DNA of 64,000 nt from positions 186,001-250,000 of the forward strand of contig CAJXPB010000003.1 of the NCBI GenBank assembly GCA_913057905.1, given 5' to 3'. Both the position numbers and the translations under genes were made by a program. The notes under the pieces were generated by a model that was not told the DNA's origin, ran no database searches, and saw only the letters and a program-made list of their open reading frames with translations. The stretch is from an uncultured Pseudomonadota bacterium (GTDB lineage Bacteria > Myxococcota_A > Bradymonadia > Bradymonadales > Bradymonadaceae). Positions 49,227 to 58,422 of the stretch are shown here, in pieces; within the stretch, counting starts at the first letter, position 1, and the number at the start of each line of letters is the position of its first letter.

Positions 49227-49265
49227 GGCATCTTCACTGCAGTGAGAGTATCGCTTGCTCAACGT

Positions 49266-50315
49266 TCAGTTTGACATCGAATGACGTTGGAGCTGACCGA
49301 TCCGGCCAGCCAGCAGATTGAAAGTCCAGCGGCACGGGGCGAGCCCTGAGAGCCGTCCCCAGACCGGACCCGTGGCGGTGATGACCTCACCGCGCTCGAA
49401 GTCGAAGTTGCGTTTTCCGAGTTCCAGCCCGATCGAGACCGTCCAACTGACGTCGGGGTCTTCCTGGCATTCGCCGCCCTCGGGCTGAAGGATCATTTCG
49501 TTGAAGTTCAGGTCGTTCGGCTCCTGGCAGACCTGGCCGCGCACCCGGTAGCTGTTGCCCAGCCGAGGCGGATGCTGAAAGCCGACGTTCCGGCCTCCCT
49601 GGCTGATACCCCAGCACGAGGTCGGCCCGTTCCACTGCGGCCCGTCGCGGTCGAATTCCTCGGCGAAGGTCGTCTGCAGGGTCTGATACGGGACGGCCCC
49701 GCCGGTCTCGACGACGGTCTCGGCGTCGTGGGCCAACACCGCCGTCGTCCCGAACTGGCGGACCACGCCCAGCACCTCGATTTCGACGACATCACCGTAC
49801 GAAAAGTCCGGGATCCGGGTGTCCTTCAGCACCATCACCGACCCGGTGTCATCCTGGATGACATACGAGCCGTAGTAGCGGTGGTCCTGCCCGCAGATCG
49901 TCGGCTTCTGGTAGACTTGCGGATGGATCGTCACGCGGCCGCGGATCGTCTTCGGAAAGTCGCCGAGTTCGAAGACCCGGTTGCCGAAGTTTGTATCGCA
50001 GGGTTCGTCGAACCCGGAGTCGGCCCCGAACGGATACGGGTCGGCGGGATTAAAGCCGAACCAGACCGGATCCGGGTCGCCGGTGCCGGGAAATTCCGTA
50101 TCCAGGATCTCGCGGATCGGCGTGGGTCCCTGGACCTGCGCTGCCGACTCCTGAAAGTCGATGGGGTCCTCGACCGGGGTATTGGTCGGCGTACCGAATC
50201 GCGCCTCGCGGTCGCCCGGCGAGTCGGTCTCGGCGCAGCTCGCCAGCAACATAGCCGCGACCATGGCTGCGGCCGCCGGTCCAAGGATGGGGGCAAAAGG
50301 GGATGTGTCGGTCAT
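49266..50315 (-). CDS. lipoprotein, possible OB-fold domain
   Basis: 349 aa from the ATG at 50315. Lipobox LLASC. The middle holds a beta-rich module, TIRGRVTIHPQVYQKPTICGQ and YYGSYVIQDDTGSVMVLKD, then DVVEIEVLGVVRQFG. This is the strand pattern of the OB-fold (YhcR/DUF5689-like) found on exported nucleases. Six Cys residues in the mature part suggest disulfides. It is first in the five-gene envelope operon. Confidence 0.72.
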   Translation of the reverse strand: MTDTSPFAPILGPAAAAMVAAMLLASCAETDSPGDREARFGTPTNTPVEDPIDFQESAAQVQGPTPIREILDTEFPGTGDPDPVWFGFNPADPYPFGADSGFDEPCDTNFGNRVFELGDFPKTIRGRVTIHPQVYQKPTICGQDHRYYGSYVIQDDTGSVMVLKDTRIPDFSYGDVVEIEVLGVVRQFGTTAVLAHDAETVVETGGAVPYQTLQTTFAEEFDRDGPQWNGPTSCWGISQGGRNVGFQHPPRLGNSYRVRGQVCQEPNDLNFNEMILQPEGGECQEDPDVSWTVSIGLELGKRNFDFERGEVITATGPVWGRLSGLAPCRWTFNLLAGRIGQLQRHSMSN

Positions 50316-50612
50316 CGGAGAGATCCTGATCCGAGAAAATGTTCCGTCGACGCCGGGCCTAGCACGCCGGACTGGACGGTTCAACTGCTTTAGGACCGTT
50401 AAGAAATAGGCTGGGGTCACAACGCCGTACGTTTCAAGTGAATGTCGGCCGGGGACCGTTCGTCAAAGGCTTGCGCGTACACCACGGGGCTGGTAGTTAC
50501 AGAGTCCGCCGCGATGGTTTTGGCAGCTCGGCCGGCAGGTCCGGCCCGGAGAGATGTCTCCGCCGAATTGTAGTCCAGAGTCTTCTTCTGTCTTCGATTG
50601 AGGTATCCGACT

Positions 50613-51224
50613 ATGAGATTCACACGATTGTTCGCTGGCTTGCTCGCCTTCGCCTTTCTGGCGACGTCCTTTGCCATCGGCTGTGCGCCGCAGTACGTGC
50701 GCGACACCGAGAAGCGCGACATCGACGAAGCGGCGATGAGTACTCGGTTGGACCGAAAGGACCTCAACCGGCTGTACAAGGAAAACGTCGACAAAATGAT
50801 GTCGTCGTCGGTCGTCGGCCAGTGGGAACGTCAGGCCGCTCAGGGTGAAGCCCCGGTCGTGGCGATCTTCCCGATGCGCAACGAAACCAGCCAGAATCTC
50901 GCCCTCGATGCGCTGCTGTCGAAGTTCGAGACCGACCTGGTCAACCAGACGGCCGCCGATGTGGTCAGCCACGAAAACCAGGCCGAACTGATCGCCGAGA
51001 TCAAACGCCAGCAATCCAGCGCCTACAACCCTCGGCGACTGGCTGGCTACGGCAAGCAACTCGGCGCCCAGTACTTCGTGACCGGCAAGGTCTACGGGGT
51101 CCGTGAGCAGGTCAAGGCCGAGAAGCGCCAGCAGTACTTCATGTTCGTGCAGGTCCTCGATGTGGAGACCGGCGCCATCAAGTTCCAGAACGAGGCCGGC
51201 CTCACCAAAGGCTTCATGAAGTAA
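50613..51224 (+). CDS. LpoB-like penicillin-binding-protein activator, copy 1
   Basis: 203 aa. Lipobox AIGC. The CsgG/LpoB-type domain has VVAIFPMRNETSQNL, then AQYFVTGKVYGV and QVLDVETGAIKFQNEA, which match the LpoB family that reaches through the wall to activate a class A penicillin-binding protein. The ATG at 50613 is preferred to a TTG 15 bases upstream. A second copy lies at 52760. First of a four-gene operon. Confidence 0.85.
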   Translation: MRFTRLFAGLLAFAFLATSFAIGCAPQYVRDTEKRDIDEAAMSTRLDRKDLNRLYKENVDKMMSSSVVGQWERQAAQGEAPVVAIFPMRNETSQNLALDALLSKFETDLVNQTAADVVSHENQAELIAEIKRQQSSAYNPRRLAGYGKQLGAQYFVTGKVYGVREQVKAEKRQQYFMFVQVLDVETGAIKFQNEAGLTKGFMK

Positions 51225-51270
51225 TGTCGGCCGCCGCGTTCGCCGCTCACGAGGAACCATTTCGAGGGTG

Positions 51271-52731
51271 ATGGTGCAACGACGTCTTCCACAACCACTG
51301 CAGCACTCCACGTCTGCGTTCTCGATCCTGTTGGCGCTGATGGTCTCGGGCTTTGCGATGGTCGGCGCCTCCGGCTGCGCCACCTACACCGACCACGTCC
51401 GCGAGGCGAAGCAAGATGCCCTCCAGGGCCGAACTCAACAGGCAGTCGAACGTCTGAACAAGGCGATCGGCGCCGAGGAGAGCCATCAGTATCCCGAGAA
51501 GCTGACCAGCGAAAATACGCTGATGCTGCTGGAACGGGCGACGCTCCTGCAGGCGATCGGCAAATACAAGCTGGCCGCACGCGACATGATGATCGCCGAC
51601 CAGCAGCTCGACTGGCTGGACATCGGCGCCCAGGGAAAGGCCAAGATCGGCAAGTACATGTTCAGCGGGTCCTCGGTGAAGTACCGCGCGCCGCCGTTTG
51701 AGCGGCTGCTTCTGAACACGCTGAATATGGTCAATTTCATGGCCGTCGGCGACTACGAAGGGGCCCAGGTCGAGGCTCGACGCTTCTCGATCGTCGAGTA
51801 CTTCTTTTTGAACGACGAATCGAAGACCCTGCTTCCGGAGTCGCTGGCGCTGGGGAACTACCTGGGCGGCGTCGCCTTCGAGGCGACCGGAGAGTACAAC
51901 CAGGCGGCCCGCTACTACGCCGATGCGTATCGGTACGGGTTGCGGACCTCGCGGTTTGAACGGCGGTTGGTCGATCTGTTTCGCATCACCGGATACGGCG
52001 GCAAGGGCAAGGGCGACGCCGTCCAGCAGCTCGTCGACAGGTCGCGGGCCGGGTCGGTGCTGAGCTTCGAGGAATACCGAAAACAATACGTCGACGGCGA
52101 ACTCCTGATGGTCGTGCAGTCCGGCATGGCCCCCTATAAAGAAGGCAAGAAGTATCCGGTCGGCCAGGCGATCGCCTACGCGAACGCCCACTCGTACAAT
52201 TACAACTACACGCTGAGCGCCAAGGAGAAGTCGCGCGCCCGGGAGATGGCGGTCAGCGGGGCCCTGAAATGGATCTCGTTCCCCCAACTGACCGAGAAGG
52301 GTCTGCCCGGCCAGCGCAATGTCAACATCTTCGTCGACGGCCGCGAGGCGGCGGTCTTTATGGGTTCGAATATCGAACGGCAGGTCGAGCACGCCTGGGA
52401 ACGTATCTCGGGGGCCCTGATGGTCGCGGCCATCACCCGAATGATCACCCGTGCCGCTGCAGGTGCCGGCGCCCGGGAAGCCACCCAACAGGCAACCGGT
52501 AAGTCGGGACTCGGCATTCTGGCCCAGCTCGCCGTCGAGGGGAGCATGCTGGCGGCCGACAAGCCCGACACGCGCAGTTGGTCGATGCTCCCCGGTCGCA
52601 TCAAACTCGCCCGCGTCCGATTGCCCGACGGCTCATACCCCGTGAAGGTGAAGGTCGCCGGACGCACTGAAAGTCGAAATGTCGAGATCGGCTCCGGAGT
52701 CAGAGTCGTCAATTTCTCGCGGAACCGATAA
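51271..52731 (+). CDS. COG3014-type lipoprotein
   Basis: 486 aa. Lipobox GASGC. The first half is helical with TPR-like packing (DALQGRTQQAVERLNKAIG, ALGNYLGGVAFEATGEY NQAARYYADAYRYG). The second half is mixed alpha/beta, with NVNIFVDGREAAVFMG. The family is known from Vibrio and relatives, where it sits beside LpoB-like genes; its function is not established. Either ATG 51271 or the GTG three bases upstream could start translation. Confidence 0.78.
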   Translation: MVQRRLPQPLQHSTSAFSILLALMVSGFAMVGASGCATYTDHVREAKQDALQGRTQQAVERLNKAIGAEESHQYPEKLTSENTLMLLERATLLQAIGKYKLAARDMMIADQQLDWLDIGAQGKAKIGKYMFSGSSVKYRAPPFERLLLNTLNMVNFMAVGDYEGAQVEARRFSIVEYFFLNDESKTLLPESLALGNYLGGVAFEATGEYNQAARYYADAYRYGLRTSRFERRLVDLFRITGYGGKGKGDAVQQLVDRSRAGSVLSFEEYRKQYVDGELLMVVQSGMAPYKEGKKYPVGQAIAYANAHSYNYNYTLSAKEKSRAREMAVSGALKWISFPQLTEKGLPGQRNVNIFVDGREAAVFMGSNIERQVEHAWERISGALMVAAITRMITRAAAGAGAREATQQATGKSGLGILAQLAVEGSMLAADKPDTRSWSMLPGRIKLARVRLPDGSYPVKVKVAGRTESRNVEIGSGVRVVNFSRNR

Positions 52732-52759
52732 TCACATGACGTTCCCGATTCGTGGTACC

Positions 52760-53371
52760 ATGAAGGAATTCCAGACATTCTCGGTCATACTCGCCCTGGG
52801 CCTGATGGCGCACTTGACCGGCTGTGCCGGCCAACACATGCGCGGCTCGGAGAACCCGGCGCTCGACCAGATGACCTTCAGCCTCCGGTTCGACCGCGCC
52901 GACCTGGACCGGCTGTATAAGAAGAACATCGAAGAATTGATGGACTCGTCGATTATGGGCCAGTGGAAGGGCCAGGCCCAGAACGGAGCGCCCCCGAACG
53001 TGGCCGTCTTTCCGATTCGAAACGAAACCTCCGAGCACATCCGCGGGTCGCTCGATGCACTGGTCTCCAAGATCGAGACCGATCTGGTCAACGACACCCC
53101 CATCAGCATCATTGCGCAGGAGAGCCAGGGGGCGCTGATCTCGGAGGTCAAACGCCAGCAGTCGTCGGCCTACGACCCGAAGCGGCTGGCCGAGTACGGC
53201 GAGCAACTGGGTGCCCAGTACTACATCACCGGCCGGATCTACGACGTGGCCGAGCGGACCAAAGACGCCCGTCGCGTGCAGTACTTTTTGTTTCTGCAGG
53301 TCCTCGACGTCGAAACCGGCGCCATCAAGTTCCAGCACGAGGCGAGCCTGACCAAAGCACTGATTGGATGA
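52760..53371 (+). CDS. LpoB-like penicillin-binding-protein activator, copy 2
   Basis: 203 aa. Lipobox HLTGC. A clear paralogue of the 50613 product: DRADLDRLYKKNIEELM, NVAVFPIRNETSEHI, VKRQQSSAYDPKRLAEYG, AQYYITGRIYDV and QVLDVETGAIKFQHEA all align without large gaps. An in-frame ATG at 52736 is an alternative start. The short signal and spacer are similar to copy 1. The pair may serve different synthases or form a heteromer. Confidence 0.85.
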   Translation: MKEFQTFSVILALGLMAHLTGCAGQHMRGSENPALDQMTFSLRFDRADLDRLYKKNIEELMDSSIMGQWKGQAQNGAPPNVAVFPIRNETSEHIRGSLDALVSKIETDLVNDTPISIIAQESQGALISEVKRQQSSAYDPKRLAEYGEQLGAQYYITGRIYDVAERTKDARRVQYFLFLQVLDVETGAIKFQHEASLTKALIG

Positions 53372-53441
53372 TTTGAATGTTCACGCCCCTCGCGCGTCGA
53401 ACGAATCGAGACACAATAGCCCCGCAGCAAGGAGACGATCC

Positions 53442-54041
53442 ATGACTTCGACGCGACTGACGACCCTGACCAGCCTTCTCGCCTTCATTGCCACGCTGTT
53501 GGTGGGCGCCTCTTCCGCGATGGCCATCGACGGCTATCAGAAGCGAAAGAACGTCTTCGGTGGATTCGCCCTCGGCGGCGGGCCCGGCGCCATCCACAGC
53601 GGCGATGCCACGGACTTTTCGGCACTGCGCGACGGCTACAACGTCGGATTTCACGCCTCGGCCATCTTCGGCGGCGGCGTCACCGACCACGTACTCATCG
53701 GCGCCGAGGCGAACTACTGGCTGACCACTATCAAGAAGGGCAACACCCAGGACTACGCCAACCACCAGGGCAGCGTCCTCGCCATCGGCAACTTCTACGT
53801 CATCGAAGGGTTCCACCTCGATGTCGGCGGCGGGTTCAGCTACGGCGCCCTCGTCGGCGATCACCCCTCGGCAAACCTGCCGATTCAGGAAGCCGGCGGC
53901 GCCATCAAAGCGGGGCTCGGCTACGAGTTCTGGTTCAACGGCACCCTGGCGATGGGCATCGGCGCCCACTACAACCGCCATTTCTACAGCAACGGCTCCT
54001 TCGACATGTTCAACGGGAGCATCGGGCTCCGGTGGTACTAG
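53442..54041 (+). CDS. outer-membrane beta-barrel protein
   Basis: 199 aa from the ATG at 53442, with AAGGAG seven bases upstream. The signal peptide ends SSAMA. The mature part is a small beta-barrel of about eight strands with Gly-rich turns, ending in GLRWY with an aromatic C-terminus for BAM recognition. It resembles OmpW/OmpX-like porins in size. It follows the LpoB pair by 70 bases and is the last gene before repeat locus D. Confidence 0.82.
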   Translation: MTSTRLTTLTSLLAFIATLLVGASSAMAIDGYQKRKNVFGGFALGGGPGAIHSGDATDFSALRDGYNVGFHASAIFGGGVTDHVLIGAEANYWLTTIKKGNTQDYANHQGSVLAIGNFYVIEGFHLDVGGGFSYGALVGDHPSANLPIQEAGGAIKAGLGYEFWFNGTLAMGIGAHYNRHFYSNGSFDMFNGSIGLRWY

Positions 54042-54046
54042 TCAGG

Positions 54047-54160
54047 TTGCTGGAGACTGCGACATAGAAATCGGCAGCTTGCTGGAGACTGCGACATAGA
54101 AATTCGCAGCTTGCTGGAGACTGCGACATAGAAATCCGCAGCTTGCTGGAGATGCCGACA
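54047..54160. repeat. 32-bp tandem repeat, 3.5 copies (locus D)
   Basis: Three full 32-base copies, each opening TTGCTGGAGACTGCGACATA, lie at 54047-54078, 54079-54110 and 54111-54142, differing by one or two bases near their ends. A truncated fourth copy leads into GATGCCGACACG and the hairpin mosaic. It begins only 5 bases after the barrel gene's stop. No spacers, so not a CRISPR. Confidence 0.92.
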
Positions 54161-54495
54161 CGATCTTGATCGGCATGAGGAAGACGGACATCCCGGTCTC
54201 CCTCGCGCCCTGAAGTTCAGGGCGCTTCAGTCGAACCGGGCGATCACGCGGCGTGTCGCGCCTGTGGCGCGCCGCCGCGGTCTTGTAACCCCGGGTACTG
54301 ACGGCGCGCAGCGGCGTCGAGCCCGGGGGTGTCCACCTCCGCATGCCCCAGCCATCTCGAATGCACGCGCGGGAGTCGTCGTACCTCGTACGTCCTACGC
54401 GGCCCGTGATCACGTGAGCCGCGCCGAAGGCGCGCCGCCGGATTTGTCCCCCCCGGCCGATGACGGCGCAAAGCGCCGTCGAGCCCGGGGGTCCA
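54143..54495. repeat. intergenic hairpin-mosaic repeat, locus D
   Basis: Contains the cruciform CCCGGT (54192) ... ACCGGG (54240) with inner stem GCGCCCTGA/TCAGGGCGC, different in sequence from loci A and C but equally paired. The CGCGCC/GGCGCG hairpin comes next. The ACCCCGGG...CCCGGGGGTGTCCACCTCCGCA module lies at 54287-54335. The 33-bp block shared with locus C is inverted at 54368-54400. A second GACGGCGC-aaa-GCGCCGTC module lies at 54447-54492. No gene is called. Confidence 0.85.
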
Positions 54496-54500
54496 ATCAC

Positions 54501-57500
54501 CTACTCCTGCCGTAAATCCATCAGAAACCGCGACGACCTCTCAACCGACACCGCGAACTCCCGAAAGTCCCCGTACGCGTCGGTCCCGATCCGCTGGATG
54601 GGCAGATGCACCGACGAGCGGACGGTCACCGCCTCGCCGCCGGCTTCGACCTTACGGCTGAAGCTGCCGAAGGCCGATTCGAACTCCCATTCGCCGGTGC
54701 GGCTGGTGATCTCGGCGGAGTAGCCCAACGGAAGACGGATGGTCATCTGAAAGTCGGCGCGGCGCTGCCCGCGGATCATCATCGGGGTCTGGCGACTCTG
54801 CAGTTTGGCGTAGACGCTCGCCACGGGCACCCGAAACAGCGTCGTCTGCACGCTGAGCGAGCCGTTGGAGGCCCGGGCGAACTGCCGGCGCGTGAAGTCC
54901 AGCTCGAAGGTCAGCGGTTTGTCGTGCTTATCCTCGTTGCGGATCCGGTAGGCCTCCAGGGAGCTTCCCGGGATCAAACCGGTCATGATCCGGCCCATGA
55001 ACTTCTGCCGCTTCGCCTTTTCGGGCACCTGCGTCAGCGTCTTTCGGACGGTCATGGCGCGGATGCCGTTGAAGGTGACCTCGGCGGTGCCCGTCAGGGT
55101 GCCGTCGGCCGACAGGCTCGACTCGACGTGGATCTCGCGGCGAGATGTGGGGAACCCGTCCCCGGGCACGCGTTGAGCCCCCTCCGACGGATCCTCACAA
55201 CTGACACAGATCGCCGGCTGGCCGTGCAGTAGCAAACCTAGGAGGCCGAACATCGCATCCTCGTGGCCCGGCTGCACCCATGTCCAGGAGCCATCGGGCT
55301 TCTGCACTCGAAGCACCGCGTACCGATACTTGGCGAATTCGCCCATCGGATAGGTCGCCGGGTCCTGATTGGCGCTTTTGACCATGTGAATCTGCGAGGG
55401 AATCCCCGCCAACTGGTACGCCGCATGGAGCATCATCACCGGGCTTCCGCTCCGGGTATACAGCGCGTGGCTGACATCGGTGGTCAGCGACTGAGGCGAC
55501 GGGTCGTTAAACCAAGCCGTCACGTCGTAGAAGAGGTCGCGCATCTCGGCGACCGTGCCCGGTTCGGTGCCCTCTCGCCACTCGTCGACCTGTCGGCGAA
55601 AGGCATCGCTGACCTCGAGCCCCTTCAGGACCTGGTTTCGCGCACTCATGCGATGGACCTGCTGGAAGTCGATGGTCGTCCCCTGGCGATACATCTGGAT
55701 CCAGGGCAAGTACTCGGTCCCCCGCACCCGATGGGGTTCTCGGCGCGGCCGGGGGCTGTCCCGCCGCACAAAGGTCTTGCCCGGCCCCGCCTCGGTCTCG
55801 ACGGTCTCGGCCTCGGGGGCTCCGTTTTGGCGCATGAACTTCGACTCGACGGCGCCCAGCACCGTGTACTGGCTGCGCAGACTCGAGATATCCGACATCT
55901 GGAAGAAGAACCGCATCCCCTGCCGCGTGCTACGTACGGGCCGCGATTCGGAGCGGTGAGTCAGGTAGGCGACCTCCACGAAGTCGCCCTCGTCGAGACC
56001 CGGCATGCTCAAGGTCGATTTGCCCGAGGTCCGCTCGGGGACCAGCGTCGTGCCGTCCTCCTTGATGGTCCGGATTCTGATGAGTTCGGCGCCCCCGGGA
56101 ACCTGGGTCTCGGCAAACCGGTCGATGGCCCCCTTGGTCATCACACGAACCAGCGTGTGGGTCAGGGTTCGCCGCACGCCGTTTTCGGAGTAGTCGGAGG
56201 CGGCGTAATCGACCACGTAGTAGGCCTCGTCGGATTGCCCCACGGAGGATTGCTCCCCGCTCAGATGCTCCATCGCCACCTCTCGGCCGTCGACGAGGAG
56301 GTCGCTGAGCGGCACCTTGTTCGTCAACGTCGACAGCCGGCGAAGCTCCCATACGCCGGGGCCGCCGTTTCGTTTAAACGACTCGCGCATGAAGTCGACG
56401 GCGGCCTGCTCGCCGGAGTCCGCAAAGATCCGGTTCGCCCGTTCGGAGACCATTGCGCTCGACCAGGGCATTCGGGTGCGGGCGTCCCTGAGCACCCTGT
56501 GAGCCCGGTCGGTTGCGCCGCGGCGGCGAAGAGCATCGGCCAGGGCAATCTGGCGGCCGGCATCGTAGGGATGGCGCTCGGCCATGCGACGGGTCAACGC
56601 CAGCCGCTCGTCGTCGGACGCATTCGGATTCTGACGCACCTGGCGCCGCTCGAGTCCCGGGCATTTTTCCCAGGCTTCGGTGATCGACGACAACTCCGGG
56701 TAGACCCCGCGCTGATACAGGAGATCTTGCAGTGAATTCGCGGCCGTGCAGTTCGTCGGTTCGACCTCGAGAGCGTGTCGCCACCCGTCCTCGGCCATTG
56801 GGGCCCAGCCGCGCGATTCCAACCAGTCCGCCCAGGCGTTGAACGGCTCCAACGCCTTGAGCTCACCGTCCGACGCCCGGGCCATCTGGCGGGCCGCCTC
56901 CAGCAGCTCCCGCACCTCGCGGCTGTCGGGACTTCGTTGTCGCAGCCGGCTGGCGAGCCGGGAGGTAAACCGGATGCTGTCGCCGTCCAGGGCGTGCGCT
57001 TTCCTCAGATGCGACAGTGACTGGGCACTACGCTTGTCCGAAGGGATCTCCCAGCGCGTCGCAACCTCCAGGCTCTTGAGTCCCCAGGCCGGGGCGAAGT
57101 CCCCGTGACGCTCCAAAAGCGTCTGCATGGCCGGCTCGAAGTACTGGGGCTGATGGTCGAAATACGCCGCCAGGGCCGTCAGATAGACCGCCGAACTGTC
57201 AGCCTCCTGCAGTCCCGACTCCGGCACCATCAGCGGTTCCAGGTCGTAGGGCTTCATCGAATCGCCGCGCAGCCCGATGCCGGCACCGGGAGCCGAAAAA
57301 TCCGCGGGCGCCGTCCTCGAGAAGGTCACGCCACTGTCCGAGACCGGCGTGGCGTCGTCGGCCAAGAACGCGATATCGAAAGAGTCGCGATAATTCTGGT
57401 CGTAGGCGAGCTTCACGCGGACCCGGTGGACGCCGGGGCTTAGTTTGACCCGGCGCATCCGCTTGCCGGTCCCATAGCTTCCCATCTGGCGACGAAACAC

Positions 57501-58406
57501 GGTGTTGCCGTCGATGCGGACTTCGGTGGCCGCCGGAAAGTTCCCGTAGACCCAGAAGTCCCGCCGGCCACCCTCCGACGACGACACGGTCATGAAGGTC
57601 TCCAGATAATACAGCCCCTCGCCGCTGAGATTCGGGCTCAACTCCAGGCTGTTTGGCAGATACGGCTTGCTCGGCCGCCTGTTTACGGGACGGTCCTCGG
57701 CAAACCACGGCGCGATGTACTCGCTGGCCAATGTGGGCTGATCGTCGATCGAGAAGCCGCGGTCGAAGCCGAGTCGATGAAACGGTGACATGCGCGGCGA
57801 AATCGTCCACTCGGCGGGGAAGCCGACGTCGTCACCGGCAAACGGCTCGGCGGGGTGGTCTTCGAGCCAGTCGCTGTAGTGAATCGTCTGGCCGGCGAGC
57901 GACAGATAGACTCGGCCCAGCGGATGGACACTGTCGAAGGTCGTCTGCTTCAGCAGCGGTCGGATCCTCTCTTTCCAGTCGACCACGTCCTGGCGCAACT
58001 CGTAGAGCCGGGTGGCGACAAACCTCGTCAGCGGATGCGCCGGCTCCTCGCGCAGAATGTCGGCGTACAGCTCGAAGGCCCGCTCGACGTCGCCTTTCCA
58101 GAAGGCCATCTCGGCGATCGTAAACCGCCGCGAGACGTCAAATCCCGTCACCATCGAGGCCGCTTCGGCATCTCCTTCGATTTCGGCGTCGGGCACCTCG
58201 GCGGTCTGCGTCTCGGCTTCGACGTCCGATGCATCGATCTCGCCGCGAAACCATTGGTCGAAGGTCTCGTGGGCATCGGATTCCGGGGGCACGCGCCAGT
58301 CCTGGTCGGCGTAGGGCACCGACACGCAGGAGGCGGCCATGACGACGAGGCCAAGCCCCAGTGCCATCGACATTCTTCTGTGCAGGTCATTCATCGCAGT
58401 ATCCAT
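54501..58406 (-). CDS. giant DUF3857/transglutaminase-like lipoprotein, active-site Cys absent
   Basis: 1301 aa from the ATG at 58406 (another at 58394). The signal ends in lipobox MAASC. A helical, TPR-like N-terminal half is interrupted by a lectin-like segment (FWVYGNFPAATEVRIDGNTV). The C-terminal half is DUF3857-like (LTHTLVRVMTKGAIDRF) with a transglutaminase-fold region, where the usual catalytic Cys site reads TRSGSPVMMLHAAYQLAGIPSQ-like text, so Cys is missing. The His region is present but weak. It is probably non-catalytic. Located 16 bases after the related gene at 58423. Confidence 0.8.
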   Translation of the reverse strand: MDTAMNDLHRRMSMALGLGLVVMAASCVSVPYADQDWRVPPESDAHETFDQWFRGEIDASDVEAETQTAEVPDAEIEGDAEAASMVTGFDVSRRFTIAEMAFWKGDVERAFELYADILREEPAHPLTRFVATRLYELRQDVVDWKERIRPLLKQTTFDSVHPLGRVYLSLAGQTIHYSDWLEDHPAEPFAGDDVGFPAEWTISPRMSPFHRLGFDRGFSIDDQPTLASEYIAPWFAEDRPVNRRPSKPYLPNSLELSPNLSGEGLYYLETFMTVSSSEGGRRDFWVYGNFPAATEVRIDGNTVFRRQMGSYGTGKRMRRVKLSPGVHRVRVKLAYDQNYRDSFDIAFLADDATPVSDSGVTFSRTAPADFSAPGAGIGLRGDSMKPYDLEPLMVPESGLQEADSSAVYLTALAAYFDHQPQYFEPAMQTLLERHGDFAPAWGLKSLEVATRWEIPSDKRSAQSLSHLRKAHALDGDSIRFTSRLASRLRQRSPDSREVRELLEAARQMARASDGELKALEPFNAWADWLESRGWAPMAEDGWRHALEVEPTNCTAANSLQDLLYQRGVYPELSSITEAWEKCPGLERRQVRQNPNASDDERLALTRRMAERHPYDAGRQIALADALRRRGATDRAHRVLRDARTRMPWSSAMVSERANRIFADSGEQAAVDFMRESFKRNGGPGVWELRRLSTLTNKVPLSDLLVDGREVAMEHLSGEQSSVGQSDEAYYVVDYAASDYSENGVRRTLTHTLVRVMTKGAIDRFAETQVPGGAELIRIRTIKEDGTTLVPERTSGKSTLSMPGLDEGDFVEVAYLTHRSESRPVRSTRQGMRFFFQMSDISSLRSQYTVLGAVESKFMRQNGAPEAETVETEAGPGKTFVRRDSPRPRREPHRVRGTEYLPWIQMYRQGTTIDFQQVHRMSARNQVLKGLEVSDAFRRQVDEWREGTEPGTVAEMRDLFYDVTAWFNDPSPQSLTTDVSHALYTRSGSPVMMLHAAYQLAGIPSQIHMVKSANQDPATYPMGEFAKYRYAVLRVQKPDGSWTWVQPGHEDAMFGLLGLLLHGQPAICVSCEDPSEGAQRVPGDGFPTSRREIHVESSLSADGTLTGTAEVTFNGIRAMTVRKTLTQVPEKAKRQKFMGRIMTGLIPGSSLEAYRIRNEDKHDKPLTFELDFTRRQFARASNGSLSVQTTLFRVPVASVYAKLQSRQTPMMIRGQRRADFQMTIRLPLGYSAEITSRTGEWEFESAFGSFSRKVEAGGEAVTVRSSVHLPIQRIGTDAYGDFREFAVSVERSSRFLMDLRQE

Positions 58407-58422
58407 TGGATACGATCCAGAC

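Noticed and set aside
54047..54160. CRISPR array
   Set aside because: The 32-bp units are directly head-to-tail with no spacers, and no cas genes are near.
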